From the NCBI GenBank assembly GCA_004144185.1, contig SEFP01000001.1, forward strand, positions 62,001-126,000: 64,000 nucleotides of DNA. Reading direction: 5' to 3'. Of this stretch, positions 35,959 to 43,633 are shown piece after piece (position 1 is the first letter of the stretch; every line of letters starts with the position of its first letter). This DNA is from Sphingobacteriales bacterium (GTDB lineage: Bacteria; Bacteroidota; Bacteroidia; Chitinophagales; Chitinophagaceae). The notes beneath the pieces were generated by a model. It saw only the letters and a program-made list of their open reading frames with translations, was not told the origin of the DNA and ran no database searches. The position numbers and the translations under genes were made by a program.

Positions 35959-37665
35959 TTAGAAAGTATACAGGTACGCGCTTTGAAGCCGGTACACGCT
36001 GTAATCTGCGTAATCAGAATGGTTGAAGGTGTAATTACCGCCCAGCGTCACGCTGTGATGCCGTCCGCCCCGGTAGCCCAGTTGTGCCGCTGCTGTTGCC
36101 GAGCTGCTGTTACCACTGGGACTGAAATTCCGGAAGTATCCTCCGTTGACACCTGCGGTCAGCCGATCCTTGAAGAAGGCCTTTGATACGCCGGCATTGC
36201 CACCGAGCGAATATGCGCTGGTGCCATATCCGGACGTACCAAAGAAATTTAATCCGCCGTTGATACCCAGCTTTGACTGCAAGACCATGTAGGCTTCATT
36301 CAGTGTCAGAAAATAGTTCTGATAGCTGTTGGCGTCCAGATTCAGTCCGCTGGCCGCTCCGGTTTGATAGCCGCCGCTGACCAGCACATTATTGGTCGCA
36401 TAGGCATTGATCGTGGTATAATGGGCGCCCGCATTCAGGTTGTGCAGGGAATTGGTTGAAAGCAGCGTATCCGGAAGCCCGCTAAACTGCTTGACCTGCG
36501 TGTATCCGTTGTAGGTATAGCCGGCATTGAATCCCAGCTTGGTATTAACCTCATAATTGCCATTGAGCAGCACTCCATACCGGGTCGTCGTAGCGATTTT
36601 GGTTTGGGCAATGTTGTTGTGATCGGTGTTGAAGCTGGCGTTGCCGAAGAATTTATTGTTTTTGCTGCGGTACGCGCCTTCAATCCAGATCTCGCGCAAA
36701 TCCTGCAACCTCGAATAAATGCCCATACTTTGATAAAAAGGCGACAGTTGCCGGACGGTCGCCCGCACGTCGATCTGACGACTCTTGTAAGCCAGCGAGG
36801 CATCCCCGGCATAACCGACCTGGGTACTGAGCAGCACCGGCTGGACCTCCTTGAATCCGGAACCGTTTCCGATCAGCGATCCCGGAATGGTATCTGCCTG
36901 CATATCGTAGTTGTAGACACTGACCGCCGTATTGAGCCTAAAAACCAGATGGCGACCCATCGTTTGCTGGTAGATGAGCGATCCGGCCGTGTTTTGCTGG
37001 GGACGGATGCGCCGGTCCAAAACAGGACGGGCAATTGAGTTCGTATCATCCGTGGCCCGAAAAAACACCAGATCGACAAATGATTTCTGGGTTCCGAAAC
37101 CTAGTTTGACGCCATATCCGGTGCGGCGATAGGCCGGGTACGAATAGGTACCGAAATCGCTCAGCCGGTTGCGGCTGGTATCTTCTGCCAGCGCTTTGTT
37201 GAACTGCCCATAGACGACGCCGAAGCGGAATTTACCCGGATTGAGTTCGATACCGCCCCCTAGAAAATTCACCCCGCTGAATACTAACGGCGAAAAAGCT
37301 ACGCTGCGCCAGCCGGCATGCAGCGTGATCCATTTGTAGGTGGGCGACAGCCCGTAGCGCTGAAACGGTTGTGAATACGATAGATTCCGGTTGTAGTATG
37401 CAACCGACAGCGGTACGTTCCAGCCGTAGACGCTCATGTTTACGTTGGCATTGAGCCCGTAGCTATTGAGCGGCGGCACCGGGCTGGCACCCGATTGCCC
37501 GTTGACAGTCCCTTCGACACCAATGCTGCCGGAAATGGCAAATGGCTTCGCTTGACCAATCTGAGACAGATCCTGCGCCCGACTACTGCCGGTGCTGCCA
37601 AGCAGTAGCAGCAGCATACGGACAAAGCATTTCCGGAACACCGGTGAACGCAAAACAGGCTTCAT
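35959..37665 (-). CDS. Outer-membrane beta-barrel protein of the giant-protein operon
   Basis: A 568-residue outer-membrane protein. The ATG at 37665 gives a signal peptide ending SSRAQ. The mature part is a run of amphipathic strands with many Tyr/Asn/Gly, such as YGWNVPLSVAYYNRN, GNAGVSKAFF and LTAGVNGGYF, and ends in QSAYLYTF, an aromatic terminal strand. It is first in a three-gene operon with the giant and FN3 proteins and probably provides their outer-membrane anchor or export channel. That role is inferred from order and spacing. A longer frame to 37686 would add seven residues before the signal. Confidence 0.72.
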   Translation of the reverse strand: MKPVLRSPVFRKCFVRMLLLLLGSTGSSRAQDLSQIGQAKPFAISGSIGVEGTVNGQSGASPVPPLNSYGLNANVNMSVYGWNVPLSVAYYNRNLSYSQPFQRYGLSPTYKWITLHAGWRSVAFSPLVFSGVNFLGGGIELNPGKFRFGVVYGQFNKALAEDTSRNRLSDFGTYSYPAYRRTGYGVKLGFGTQKSFVDLVFFRATDDTNSIARPVLDRRIRPQQNTAGSLIYQQTMGRHLVFRLNTAVSVYNYDMQADTIPGSLIGNGSGFKEVQPVLLSTQVGYAGDASLAYKSRQIDVRATVRQLSPFYQSMGIYSRLQDLREIWIEGAYRSKNNKFFGNASFNTDHNNIAQTKIATTTRYGVLLNGNYEVNTKLGFNAGYTYNGYTQVKQFSGLPDTLLSTNSLHNLNAGAHYTTINAYATNNVLVSGGYQTGAASGLNLDANSYQNYFLTLNEAYMVLQSKLGINGGLNFFGTSGYGTSAYSLGGNAGVSKAFFKDRLTAGVNGGYFRNFSPSGNSSSATAAAQLGYRGGRHHSVTLGGNYTFNHSDYADYSVYRLQSAYLYTF

Positions 37666-37738
37666 GGGGAGGCACAAATGGAACACACAAAAGTTGCGCG
37701 CCTCGTGTCCCCCTGCAATCCCTAATTATAGTGATATT

Positions 37739-38152
37739 CTACAGCAATCGGAGCGTCCCGGCATCTTCGGTTCCGGAAAAGAAGGTCTCCAGTGCCTTCC
37801 GGAAGAGCGGATCGGTTTGAGGCAGGCAGGCAAACAACGTCATACAGGACTGAAACTTCAGGTTGTCGGGTGAGCCGAACAGTTCCAGAGGCGTTTTCTC
37901 TGGGTGTTGCAAAGCGGCTGTCGCAATCTGAACCAGCCGTGGGCCGAGCACCGGGTGTGCGAGATAGGCTTCTGCCTCTGCGATTCCGGAAAGGCCGTAA
38001 AACTGTGCAGTGCTGCTATACCCCAGCCCTTTAAGCTGCGGAAACACAAACCACATCCAGTGGGTGCGCTTACGGCCGGCTTCAATTTCGGCCAGTGCCT
38101 GTGCATAACTGGATTGTTGTGCGGTTACAAAGCGGTCGAGATTATATGTCAT
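37739..38152 (-). CDS. DUF1810 domain protein
   Basis: A 137-residue DUF1810 protein. The conserved region runs from YNLDRFVTAQQ through IEAGRKRTHWMWFVFPQLKGLG to YSSTAQFYGL and HPVLGPRL; this Trp-rich core is characteristic. Family members have been proposed to belong to an ADP-ribose/NAD-linked superfamily, but no activity is established. It is followed closely (18 bp) upstream by a membrane-protein gene on the same strand. Three TTCCGGAA copies lie in this short gene (37770, 37797, 37984). Confidence 0.88.
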   Translation of the reverse strand: MTYNLDRFVTAQQSSYAQALAEIEAGRKRTHWMWFVFPQLKGLGYSSTAQFYGLSGIAEAEAYLAHPVLGPRLVQIATAALQHPEKTPLELFGSPDNLKFQSCMTLFACLPQTDPLFRKALETFFSGTEDAGTLRLL

Positions 38153-38170
38153 GCAACAGGGCCTGCAAAA

Positions 38171-38677
38171 TCAGCGCCAGACGTGCGCGAGGTACATGAT
38201 TGCATAACAACCGGTGAACGCCAGTCGCTCCCGGTTGAGACGTCCGAACAGATTTTGTGTAGGCGTAGTGGCACCTGAAATCAAAGCAACCGTCAACGCC
38301 CAGGCAAGAGCGGCACCGATCAGATCCGCCCAGTCGAAGCGTCCGGGAAAATCGGGAATGAGTTGCAGCAGTTCGAGTCCGGCAGCTATGATCAGAGGAA
38401 TCCAGAAACAGGCAATGCGCTTCCGGAACGCCCGGAGGTACAGATTTCCGGAAAGGGAGGTAAACGCAGCAGTCCACAACATTTCCGGCAGCGTATAAAT
38501 TACAAATGCCGGCAACGGAAACCGGTGTTGCACAGTAGCGCGAATGTTTTTCAAAAAAGCTGGTCCCATGAGGCTTGCCGCCAACGTATTGACAGCAGTC
38601 TTTTCGGTGCGGTAGAGCAGATAAATAGCCCCGCTCACCAGCAGCAACAGAACCACCGAAAACCACCGTTTCTTCAC
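38171..38677 (-). CDS. Small integral membrane protein (VanZ-like)
   Basis: A 168-residue membrane protein with about four hydrophobic segments (residues 7-23, 55-75, 88-105, 118-137). The layout, with an acidic PDFPGRFDWADLIGAALAW stretch in the last third, resembles VanZ-like or DUF2809-type proteins, but I cannot assign a family firmly. The initiation codon is GTG (38677). It lies just upstream of the DUF1810 gene. Two TTCCGGAA copies (38421, 38446) are 25 bp apart. No function proposed. Confidence 0.6.
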   Translation of the reverse strand: MKKRWFSVVLLLLVSGAIYLLYRTEKTAVNTLAASLMGPAFLKNIRATVQHRFPLPAFVIYTLPEMLWTAAFTSLSGNLYLRAFRKRIACFWIPLIIAAGLELLQLIPDFPGRFDWADLIGAALAWALTVALISGATTPTQNLFGRLNRERLAFTGCYAIMYLAHVWR

Positions 38678-38801
38678 GGTTTCAAAGGTAAGATATGAAT
38701 CCGTTGCTCAGCTAAGAGTACGCAGATCCGGCTATCTACACCTACTGCTTCGTAGCTATAAGCGAATGGAACGCGCCTTTTTAGTCCTGACGCTAATTCG
38801 C

Positions 38802-39644
38802 TCAGACCTTGCCCAGCAGCCACCGCCAGCGTGCCCGGGTAGCGATCAGCAGTTTTTCGCTGTCGGGTACACGAATGCGACCCAGAAGCAGTGCTTCCGG
38901 CGGCGTATCGCGTATTTTCCGGAACAGCGCCAGATAGTATCGGTATGCGATATACACACCTAACCGGGCGGTATCCGGCAGCCGGCGGATACCCTTTACA
39001 CCGGCTTTGAAATCTTCAGCAATGTCAGCTTCTATTTTGGCCTTGGCAGAACGGTCGAAATTCCGGAAGTCTAAGTCGGGGAAGTAGCTACGTTCCAATC
39101 CTTCGTAGTCGGCTTTCAGATCGCGCAGAAAATTGATTTTCTGAAAGGCTGCACCCAGCCGCCGCGCCGCCGGTTTCAACGCCTCATACTTTTTACGGTC
39201 GCCCGCTACAAATATGCACAGGCACATCAGCCCTACGACCTCTGCCGAACCATAGATATACTCGTCCAGCTCGGCTACCGTTTCATAGTCTTTCTTTTCC
39301 AGGTCGAGCGCCATGCTGCGCAAAAACGCCTGCGTGAGGTCTTCCGGAAAAGCATACTGCCGGGCCACCTGCGCATAGGCGTGCAGGATCGGATTGGTTG
39401 AAAAACCTACAGCAATCGCTTCCCAGGTATCGGCCGTAAACCGATCGAGCAGCGCTTTTTTATCCTGTTCGTGGAAGGTGTCTACAATCTCATCAGCTAC
39501 CCGTACAAACCCATACACATTGCAGACCGGACCGCGCAGCGATTGGTCGAGCAGATTAATGGCACTGAAAAAAGAGGTACTGTAGTGGCGGGCTATCTCG
39601 CGGCTACAGGCAGCAGAGGCGCTGGCATAGAGGTCGTGCATCAT
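38802..39644 (-). CDS. crtB: Phytoene synthase CrtB
   Basis: A 280-residue squalene/phytoene synthase family enzyme that condenses two geranylgeranyl diphosphates to phytoene. Both Asp-rich Mg-binding motifs are intact: RVADEIVDTF near residue 49 and NFLRDLKADYEG near 172. The N-terminal SREIARHYSTSFF and YIYGSAEVVGLM are typical. It overlaps the crtI stop by four bases (ATGA), so synthesis is coupled. It is the last gene of the carotenoid operon in the window. The intergenic stretch beyond (124 bp) has no recognised feature. Substrate is inferred from pairing with crtI. Confidence 0.93.
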   Translation of the reverse strand: MMHDLYASASAACSREIARHYSTSFFSAINLLDQSLRGPVCNVYGFVRVADEIVDTFHEQDKKALLDRFTADTWEAIAVGFSTNPILHAYAQVARQYAFPEDLTQAFLRSMALDLEKKDYETVAELDEYIYGSAEVVGLMCLCIFVAGDRKKYEALKPAARRLGAAFQKINFLRDLKADYEGLERSYFPDLDFRNFDRSAKAKIEADIAEDFKAGVKGIRRLPDTARLGVYIAYRYYLALFRKIRDTPPEALLLGRIRVPDSEKLLIATRARWRWLLGKV

Positions 39645-41128
39645 GCGCCGACAACAGATTTTTGAAGAAAAGAAAGGACCTGCAAGGCAGCCAGCTCACC
39701 GCTGATCAGGGAAGGCGGTACGCCCGGCCCCGGAACAGTCAGCTGACCGGCATAAAAAAGGTTCCGGAGCGTTTTGTTCCGGATTTTCGGCTTAAAAAAG
39801 GCAGTCTGCATCAGGGTATTGGCCAGTCCGTAGGCATTGCCGCGCAGACTGTTGTATTCAGAAATAAAATCACGGCGGGCAAACGAACGCTTATACAGAA
39901 TCCGGTCGCTCAGATCCTGCCCGAAGCGTTTCCGGATCCGTTCCAGTGCCAGTTGAAAATACTGTTCCCGAACGGCATCATCTTCGACCAGATCCGTTGC
40001 AACCGGAATCAGGATAAACAGATTTTCGGTTCCTTCAGGCGCCACCGACGGATCGGTCTTGGACGGGCAGCAGACATACATCAGCGGGTCTTCCGGAAAC
40101 GCCGGATTCTGATACAATTCGATGGCATGCCGGTCGAAGTCGGCATCAAAAAACAGGTTGTGATGCAGCAGTCCTTCTACCCGATCCTGCACACCTACAT
40201 AATACAGCAGACAGGAAGGCGCCAGTGCCCGTGAGGACCAATACTTCGGAGTATAATTCCGGTGGGCTTCCGGAAGCAGTGCTTCTTCGGCGTGTGCATA
40301 ATCGCAGGCCGCAATCACGCCGTCTGCAGGGATTCGTTCGCCGGCTTCGGTGACTACTCCCGTCGTTGTTTTTCCGGAGGTTTCAATGGCCGTCACTGCG
40401 TCTCCCAGCCGGAAGGTTACGCCCAGTTCAGTGGCCAGGGCTGTCATGGCTTTGGGAATCTCGCCCATGCCGCCCATCGGGTACCAGGTGCCGCCAGCCA
40501 TATCGGCGTAGTTCATCAGGGTATAAAGCGCAGGCGTATTCTTGGGCAAGGCACCCAGAAACAGCACCGGAAATTCGGTTAGTTGACGCAGCTTCGGATG
40601 CCGGAAAAATTTGTGCAGGTGATTGCTGACGGATTTCAGTAAATCCATTTTCAGCAGGGCGGACAGTACATCCATACGTGCAAACTCCAGCGGCGACAGC
40701 GAAGGTTGATACACCAATGTGCTCATGCTTTTCTCGTACTTAAACTGCGCTTCTTTTAAAAACGCCTGAAGCCGTTGTCCGGAACCGGGTTCGTAGGTTT
40801 CAAACAACTGTTGCTGGGCCTTCAGATCTGCCGGAATCGGAACGGTTTCATCTTCCCAGACGACCTGATACGACGGATCGAGACGAACCAGCTGGTAGTA
40901 ATCGGCGGGCGATTTTCCAAACTGGGCAAAGAAACGATCAAACACGTCGGGCATCCAGTACCAGGATGGACCGGCATCAAAGGTAAAACCGTCTTTCCGG
41001 AACACCTGGGCACGTCCGCCGGTGTGCGCATTTTTATCGCAGACCGTTACGCGGATGCCTTCCTTGGCCAGAAAGCAGGCAGCGGCCAGTCCCGCAAATC
41101 CGGCCCCGATAACAACAACATGTTTCAT
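39641..41128 (-). CDS. crtI: Phytoene desaturase CrtI
   Basis: A 495-residue CrtI-type FAD-dependent phytoene desaturase, which introduces double bases of the polyene chain to give lycopene or a related product. The dinucleotide-binding GAGFAGLAAACFLAKEG is at the N-terminus, followed by GGRAQVFRKDGFTFDAGPSWYWMP. The C-terminal carotenoid desaturase signature is present as NLFYAGQLTVPGPGVPPSLISGE. It is coupled to crtB. No lycopene cyclase or hydroxylase gene follows in the window, so the end product cannot be told. Start is the ATG at 41128. The upstream region (222 bp) to the sigma gene holds that gene's terminator. Confidence 0.95.
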   Translation of the reverse strand: MKHVVVIGAGFAGLAAACFLAKEGIRVTVCDKNAHTGGRAQVFRKDGFTFDAGPSWYWMPDVFDRFFAQFGKSPADYYQLVRLDPSYQVVWEDETVPIPADLKAQQQLFETYEPGSGQRLQAFLKEAQFKYEKSMSTLVYQPSLSPLEFARMDVLSALLKMDLLKSVSNHLHKFFRHPKLRQLTEFPVLFLGALPKNTPALYTLMNYADMAGGTWYPMGGMGEIPKAMTALATELGVTFRLGDAVTAIETSGKTTTGVVTEAGERIPADGVIAACDYAHAEEALLPEAHRNYTPKYWSSRALAPSCLLYYVGVQDRVEGLLHHNLFFDADFDRHAIELYQNPAFPEDPLMYVCCPSKTDPSVAPEGTENLFILIPVATDLVEDDAVREQYFQLALERIRKRFGQDLSDRILYKRSFARRDFISEYNSLRGNAYGLANTLMQTAFFKPKIRNKTLRNLFYAGQLTVPGPGVPPSLISGELAALQVLSFLQKSVVGA

Positions 41129-41282
41129 TCAAACGTACCGATACAAATACAGGCGTAAAATACGCGCTGGGTGGCAGGAGATGAGGTTTTATTTAAAAAC
41201 CACTCCACGCCGGTTTGAGAAATCGCGGCAGGAGGCGCAGGCTTTTTAAACAATCCGGTTCCGGAAGCCGGATAAACACAAA

Positions 41283-41307
41283 AAAGACGCCCACAGTAGG
41301 CGTCTTT
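41283..41307 (-). terminator. Terminator of the ECF sigma gene
   Basis: Nine-bp arms AAAGACGCC (41283-41291) and GGCGTCTTT (41299-41307); on the minus strand the stem is followed by a T run. It lies 43 bp after the sigma-factor stop, so crtI is probably transcribed from its own promoter or by read-through. Confidence 0.75.
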
Positions 41308-41350
41308 ACAGGATCGAACATCATTCTCACAAATTCGGGCAGCACTATTG

Positions 41351-41848
41351 TTATCGATCCAACTTCTTCATCAACGCCTTACGGGCAAAGTGAATCCGGC
41401 TTTTAATGGTTCCGAGCGGTTCTTTCAGGAAGTCGGCAATCTCGCTGTATTTATAACCGGCGTGGTGCATTTCAAAACACAACCGGAATACAGGTGGCAG
41501 CTCGTCCACCGCGGCGCGGACTTCGCCCATCCGAATATTGGAATAGCCATCATTACGGGCGATCTCGCCCATATCGAACTGAAACACTTCCGTTGGGGCC
41601 TCGCTACTGACTTTAGTAAAGCGCTTGTTACGGCGGTACTGGTTAATAAAAATGTTGCGCATGATGATGCAAAGCCAACCTTTCAGGTTGGTGCCCCAGG
41701 TATACTTGTCGCGATTGCTCAGTGCGCGGAGCATCGTTTCCTGGTACAAATCTTTTGCGTCTTCCCCATTGTTGGTCAGGGAAATTGCGTAGGGGTGCAG
41801 AAAATCACTGCTGCTTAATACCAGGCTATCGAATTCGTAAGTAGTCAT
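41351..41848 (-). CDS. ECF sigma factor of the carotenoid locus
   Basis: A 165-residue ECF sigma-70 factor. Region 2 contains GEDAKDLYQETMLRALSNRDKY and NLKGWLCIIMRNIFINQYRR; region 4 contains LPPVFRLCFEMHHAGYKYSEIADFLKEPLGTIKSRIHFARKAL. In Bacteroidota, such a sigma gene commonly sits between a MerR-type regulator and crtI/crtB, and light-regulated ECF factors are known elsewhere. It is followed by a terminator and preceded by a 308-bp AT-rich region downstream of the MerR gene. No anti-sigma gene adjoins it. Regulation of crtIB by this sigma is an inference from context. Confidence 0.92.
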   Translation of the reverse strand: MTTYEFDSLVLSSSDFLHPYAISLTNNGEDAKDLYQETMLRALSNRDKYTWGTNLKGWLCIIMRNIFINQYRRNKRFTKVSSEAPTEVFQFDMGEIARNDGYSNIRMGEVRAAVDELPPVFRLCFEMHHAGYKYSEIADFLKEPLGTIKSRIHFARKALMKKLDR

Positions 41849-42156
41849 CTTTCTGTGGAATGTTTTGTTTTCTAAAAGTACACAAATAATGCCACAAAAA
41901 CACCCTCGTTTGTCTATAAGGCAATCACAAAAACCTACACAATAAAATTGGAATTTCCGATTCTTAAAAAGCGGTTTTTACCCGCGAAAAGATACTGATT
42001 ATCAGGTTTTTACAACGTTACTATTTTTTCCGGAAGCCAATCTGATTAAGGATTTTTTGTCACGGAATTGTTACGTTTTACAACAGCTTCTAAAACCGCT
42101 CCAGAACCAAGTCTTTTAAGCCCTTTGAAGCCTCTTGTATCCGGTTCTAAACCTAG
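41849..42156. other. AT-rich 308-bp intergenic region
   Basis: The longest gene-free stretch apart from the pseudogene. It is visibly richer in A/T than its surroundings and contains a direct repeat TTTTACAAC (42008-42016 and 42076-42084), each flanked by GTTAC or its near match, plus one TTCCGGAA (42028-42035). On the minus strand TACTTTTA (about 41878 down to 41871) could be the -7 element of the sigma gene. The repeats are candidate binding sites for the MerR regulator next door. No small gene or RNA is evident. Confidence 0.4.
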
Positions 42157-43038
42157 CTATAAAGACGTAATTACATCCCGGATCTCGGTTAGGTTGCTCA
42201 GATAACGAATGTTGGGTAGCCCGGGCAGGTCTGTAACGGTCAGAATTGCTCCGGATACAAACGCCACAGTGTCGGACGGCAGGGCAGTACTGAGTTTGTG
42301 CAGATACCGGATCACCTGATTTGGATTCGATAACGACGTTAAATGGGTATACAGATACGGCGGATGGTGACGCGACACAAAAGTTTCAATCTCTTCCAGC
42401 GGCGTATTGCCGCCCAGGTACACCGGACACTGCTGGGCTTTCCGCAGCAGGTAGAATACATACATCAGACTGAGGTCGTGAATTTCTCCGGCCGGCAGAT
42501 ACAACAACACCTGCTTGCCTTTCTTTTGAGATGGCTTGATCATATCCGCCGCGACCGCTATCTTCCGGAAGATAATATTGGCGGCCATATGCTCCTGCGC
42601 CGGTGCAATCCGGTCCATCATCCACATAATCCCGACTTTCTCGAGATACTGAAACAGCAATTTCTCTACCGTAAATTCCAGTCCGTGCTTGTCGATAAAC
42701 GCGTTGACCTGTTCCTCAAACCCATAGGGATCCAGTTCTAGGGTATGGCCGATCAGTTCATTAACCTGGTGCTGAAGCTTAAACGTCGGATCGGCTATTT
42801 TCCCGATTAAAGCAGTCATTTCCTCCGGTTTCATTTCATGAATCCGGGAAATCTTAAAACCGTAATTATTCAGCAGGGCGATGCGCAACGCCAGCCGCAG
42901 ATCGTCGGCATCATAAAAGCGAATGTTTGTTGTAGTACGCTTGGGTTGCAGAATCCCATAGCGCTGTTCCCAGATCCGGATGGTATGGGCTTTGATGCCA
43001 GTTATATTCTCGAGGTCTTTAATACTAAAACGATTCAT
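42157..43038 (-). CDS. MerR-family regulator with B12-binding domain (CarH/LitR-like)
   Basis: A 293-residue regulator. Residues 1-70 are a MerR winged helix (FSIKDLENITGIKAHTIRIWEQRYG). A helical bundle with the Wx9EH motif follows (Trp139, Glu149, His150 in WMMDRIAPAQEHMAAN). The C-terminal Rossmann domain has GEIHDLSL (Glu185, His187), aligning with the ExHxxG cobalamin-binding motif with Gly replaced by Ser190. In CarH, adenosylcobalamin binding makes a tetramer that represses carotenoid genes, and light breaks it up. The residue after the Trp, a His that ligates cobalt after photolysis in Thermus CarH, is Met140 here. It sits upstream of the ECF sigma gene and crtIB on the same strand and is their probable light-responsive regulator. 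Mechanism is inference. Confidence 0.88.
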   Translation of the reverse strand: MNRFSIKDLENITGIKAHTIRIWEQRYGILQPKRTTTNIRFYDADDLRLALRIALLNNYGFKISRIHEMKPEEMTALIGKIADPTFKLQHQVNELIGHTLELDPYGFEEQVNAFIDKHGLEFTVEKLLFQYLEKVGIMWMMDRIAPAQEHMAANIIFRKIAVAADMIKPSQKKGKQVLLYLPAGEIHDLSLMYVFYLLRKAQQCPVYLGGNTPLEEIETFVSRHHPPYLYTHLTSLSNPNQVIRYLHKLSTALPSDTVAFVSGAILTVTDLPGLPNIRYLSNLTEIRDVITSL

Positions 43039-43104
43039 TCGGTGCCGGGCTGCTGTATAATGATAGGGAAGTAAGGGTTACAACACGATTTCTTCAACAA
43101 AAGT

Positions 43105-43605
43105 TTAAGCGACCCGGACCAGTTCCCGTACCGTGTTTTCCGCAGTCCCACCAAATTGCTTTGCCACCACCCGCGTCCGGAAGTCGAAAATGGTTTGCAA
43201 TTCCTTCCGGATGATAAGCGCGTCTGCCAATCTACCCAACGGTCCCAGCGGCACTTCATAATGAACCAGATCGGTCATCAGCACACCACCGTCTTTTTCT
43301 TCAAAATGATGCTGGTGATGCCAGAGCGAATAAGGCCCGCGACGCTGTTCGTCCACAAACATTTTACCTTCCTGTACAGCAGTGATTTCGGTCATCCAGA
43401 ACAACGGAATGCCCAACAGCGGAGACACCCGGTAAGTAATGATCTGCCCCGGATAAATCTGTTGGGGCAGCGATCCGGACGTCACCCGGAAGTTCATCTT
43501 AGCCGGCGTAATGGCCTCCAGGTTCTGTGCATCTGAGAAGAATGCCCATACACTTTGAATAGAAGCCGGAATCCATTGTTGCCGATGCAGACGGTAAAGA
43601 GCCAT
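43105..43605 (-). CDS. SRPBCC family protein
   Basis: A 166-residue single-domain SRPBCC (START/Bet v1-like) protein. The family pattern is visible: IPASIQSVWAFFSDAQNLEAITP at the start, PGQIITYRVSPLLGIPLFWMTEIT and the end ELQTIFDFRTRVVAKQFG. Such proteins bind hydrophobic ligands in a helix-grip pocket and are often present in Bacteroidota carotenoid clusters, sometimes annotated as cyclase/dehydrase or as SulA-like. It precedes the MerR regulator on the same strand with a 66-bp gap. Start is the ATG at 43605. A carotenoid or isoprenoid ligand is speculation from context. Confidence 0.82.
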   Translation of the reverse strand: MALYRLHRQQWIPASIQSVWAFFSDAQNLEAITPAKMNFRVTSGSLPQQIYPGQIITYRVSPLLGIPLFWMTEITAVQEGKMFVDEQRRGPYSLWHHQHHFEEKDGGVLMTDLVHYEVPLGPLGRLADALIIRKELQTIFDFRTRVVAKQFGGTAENTVRELVRVA

Positions 43606-43633
43606 AAGTCTGGGGCGCACTCAAAAAGCGGGC

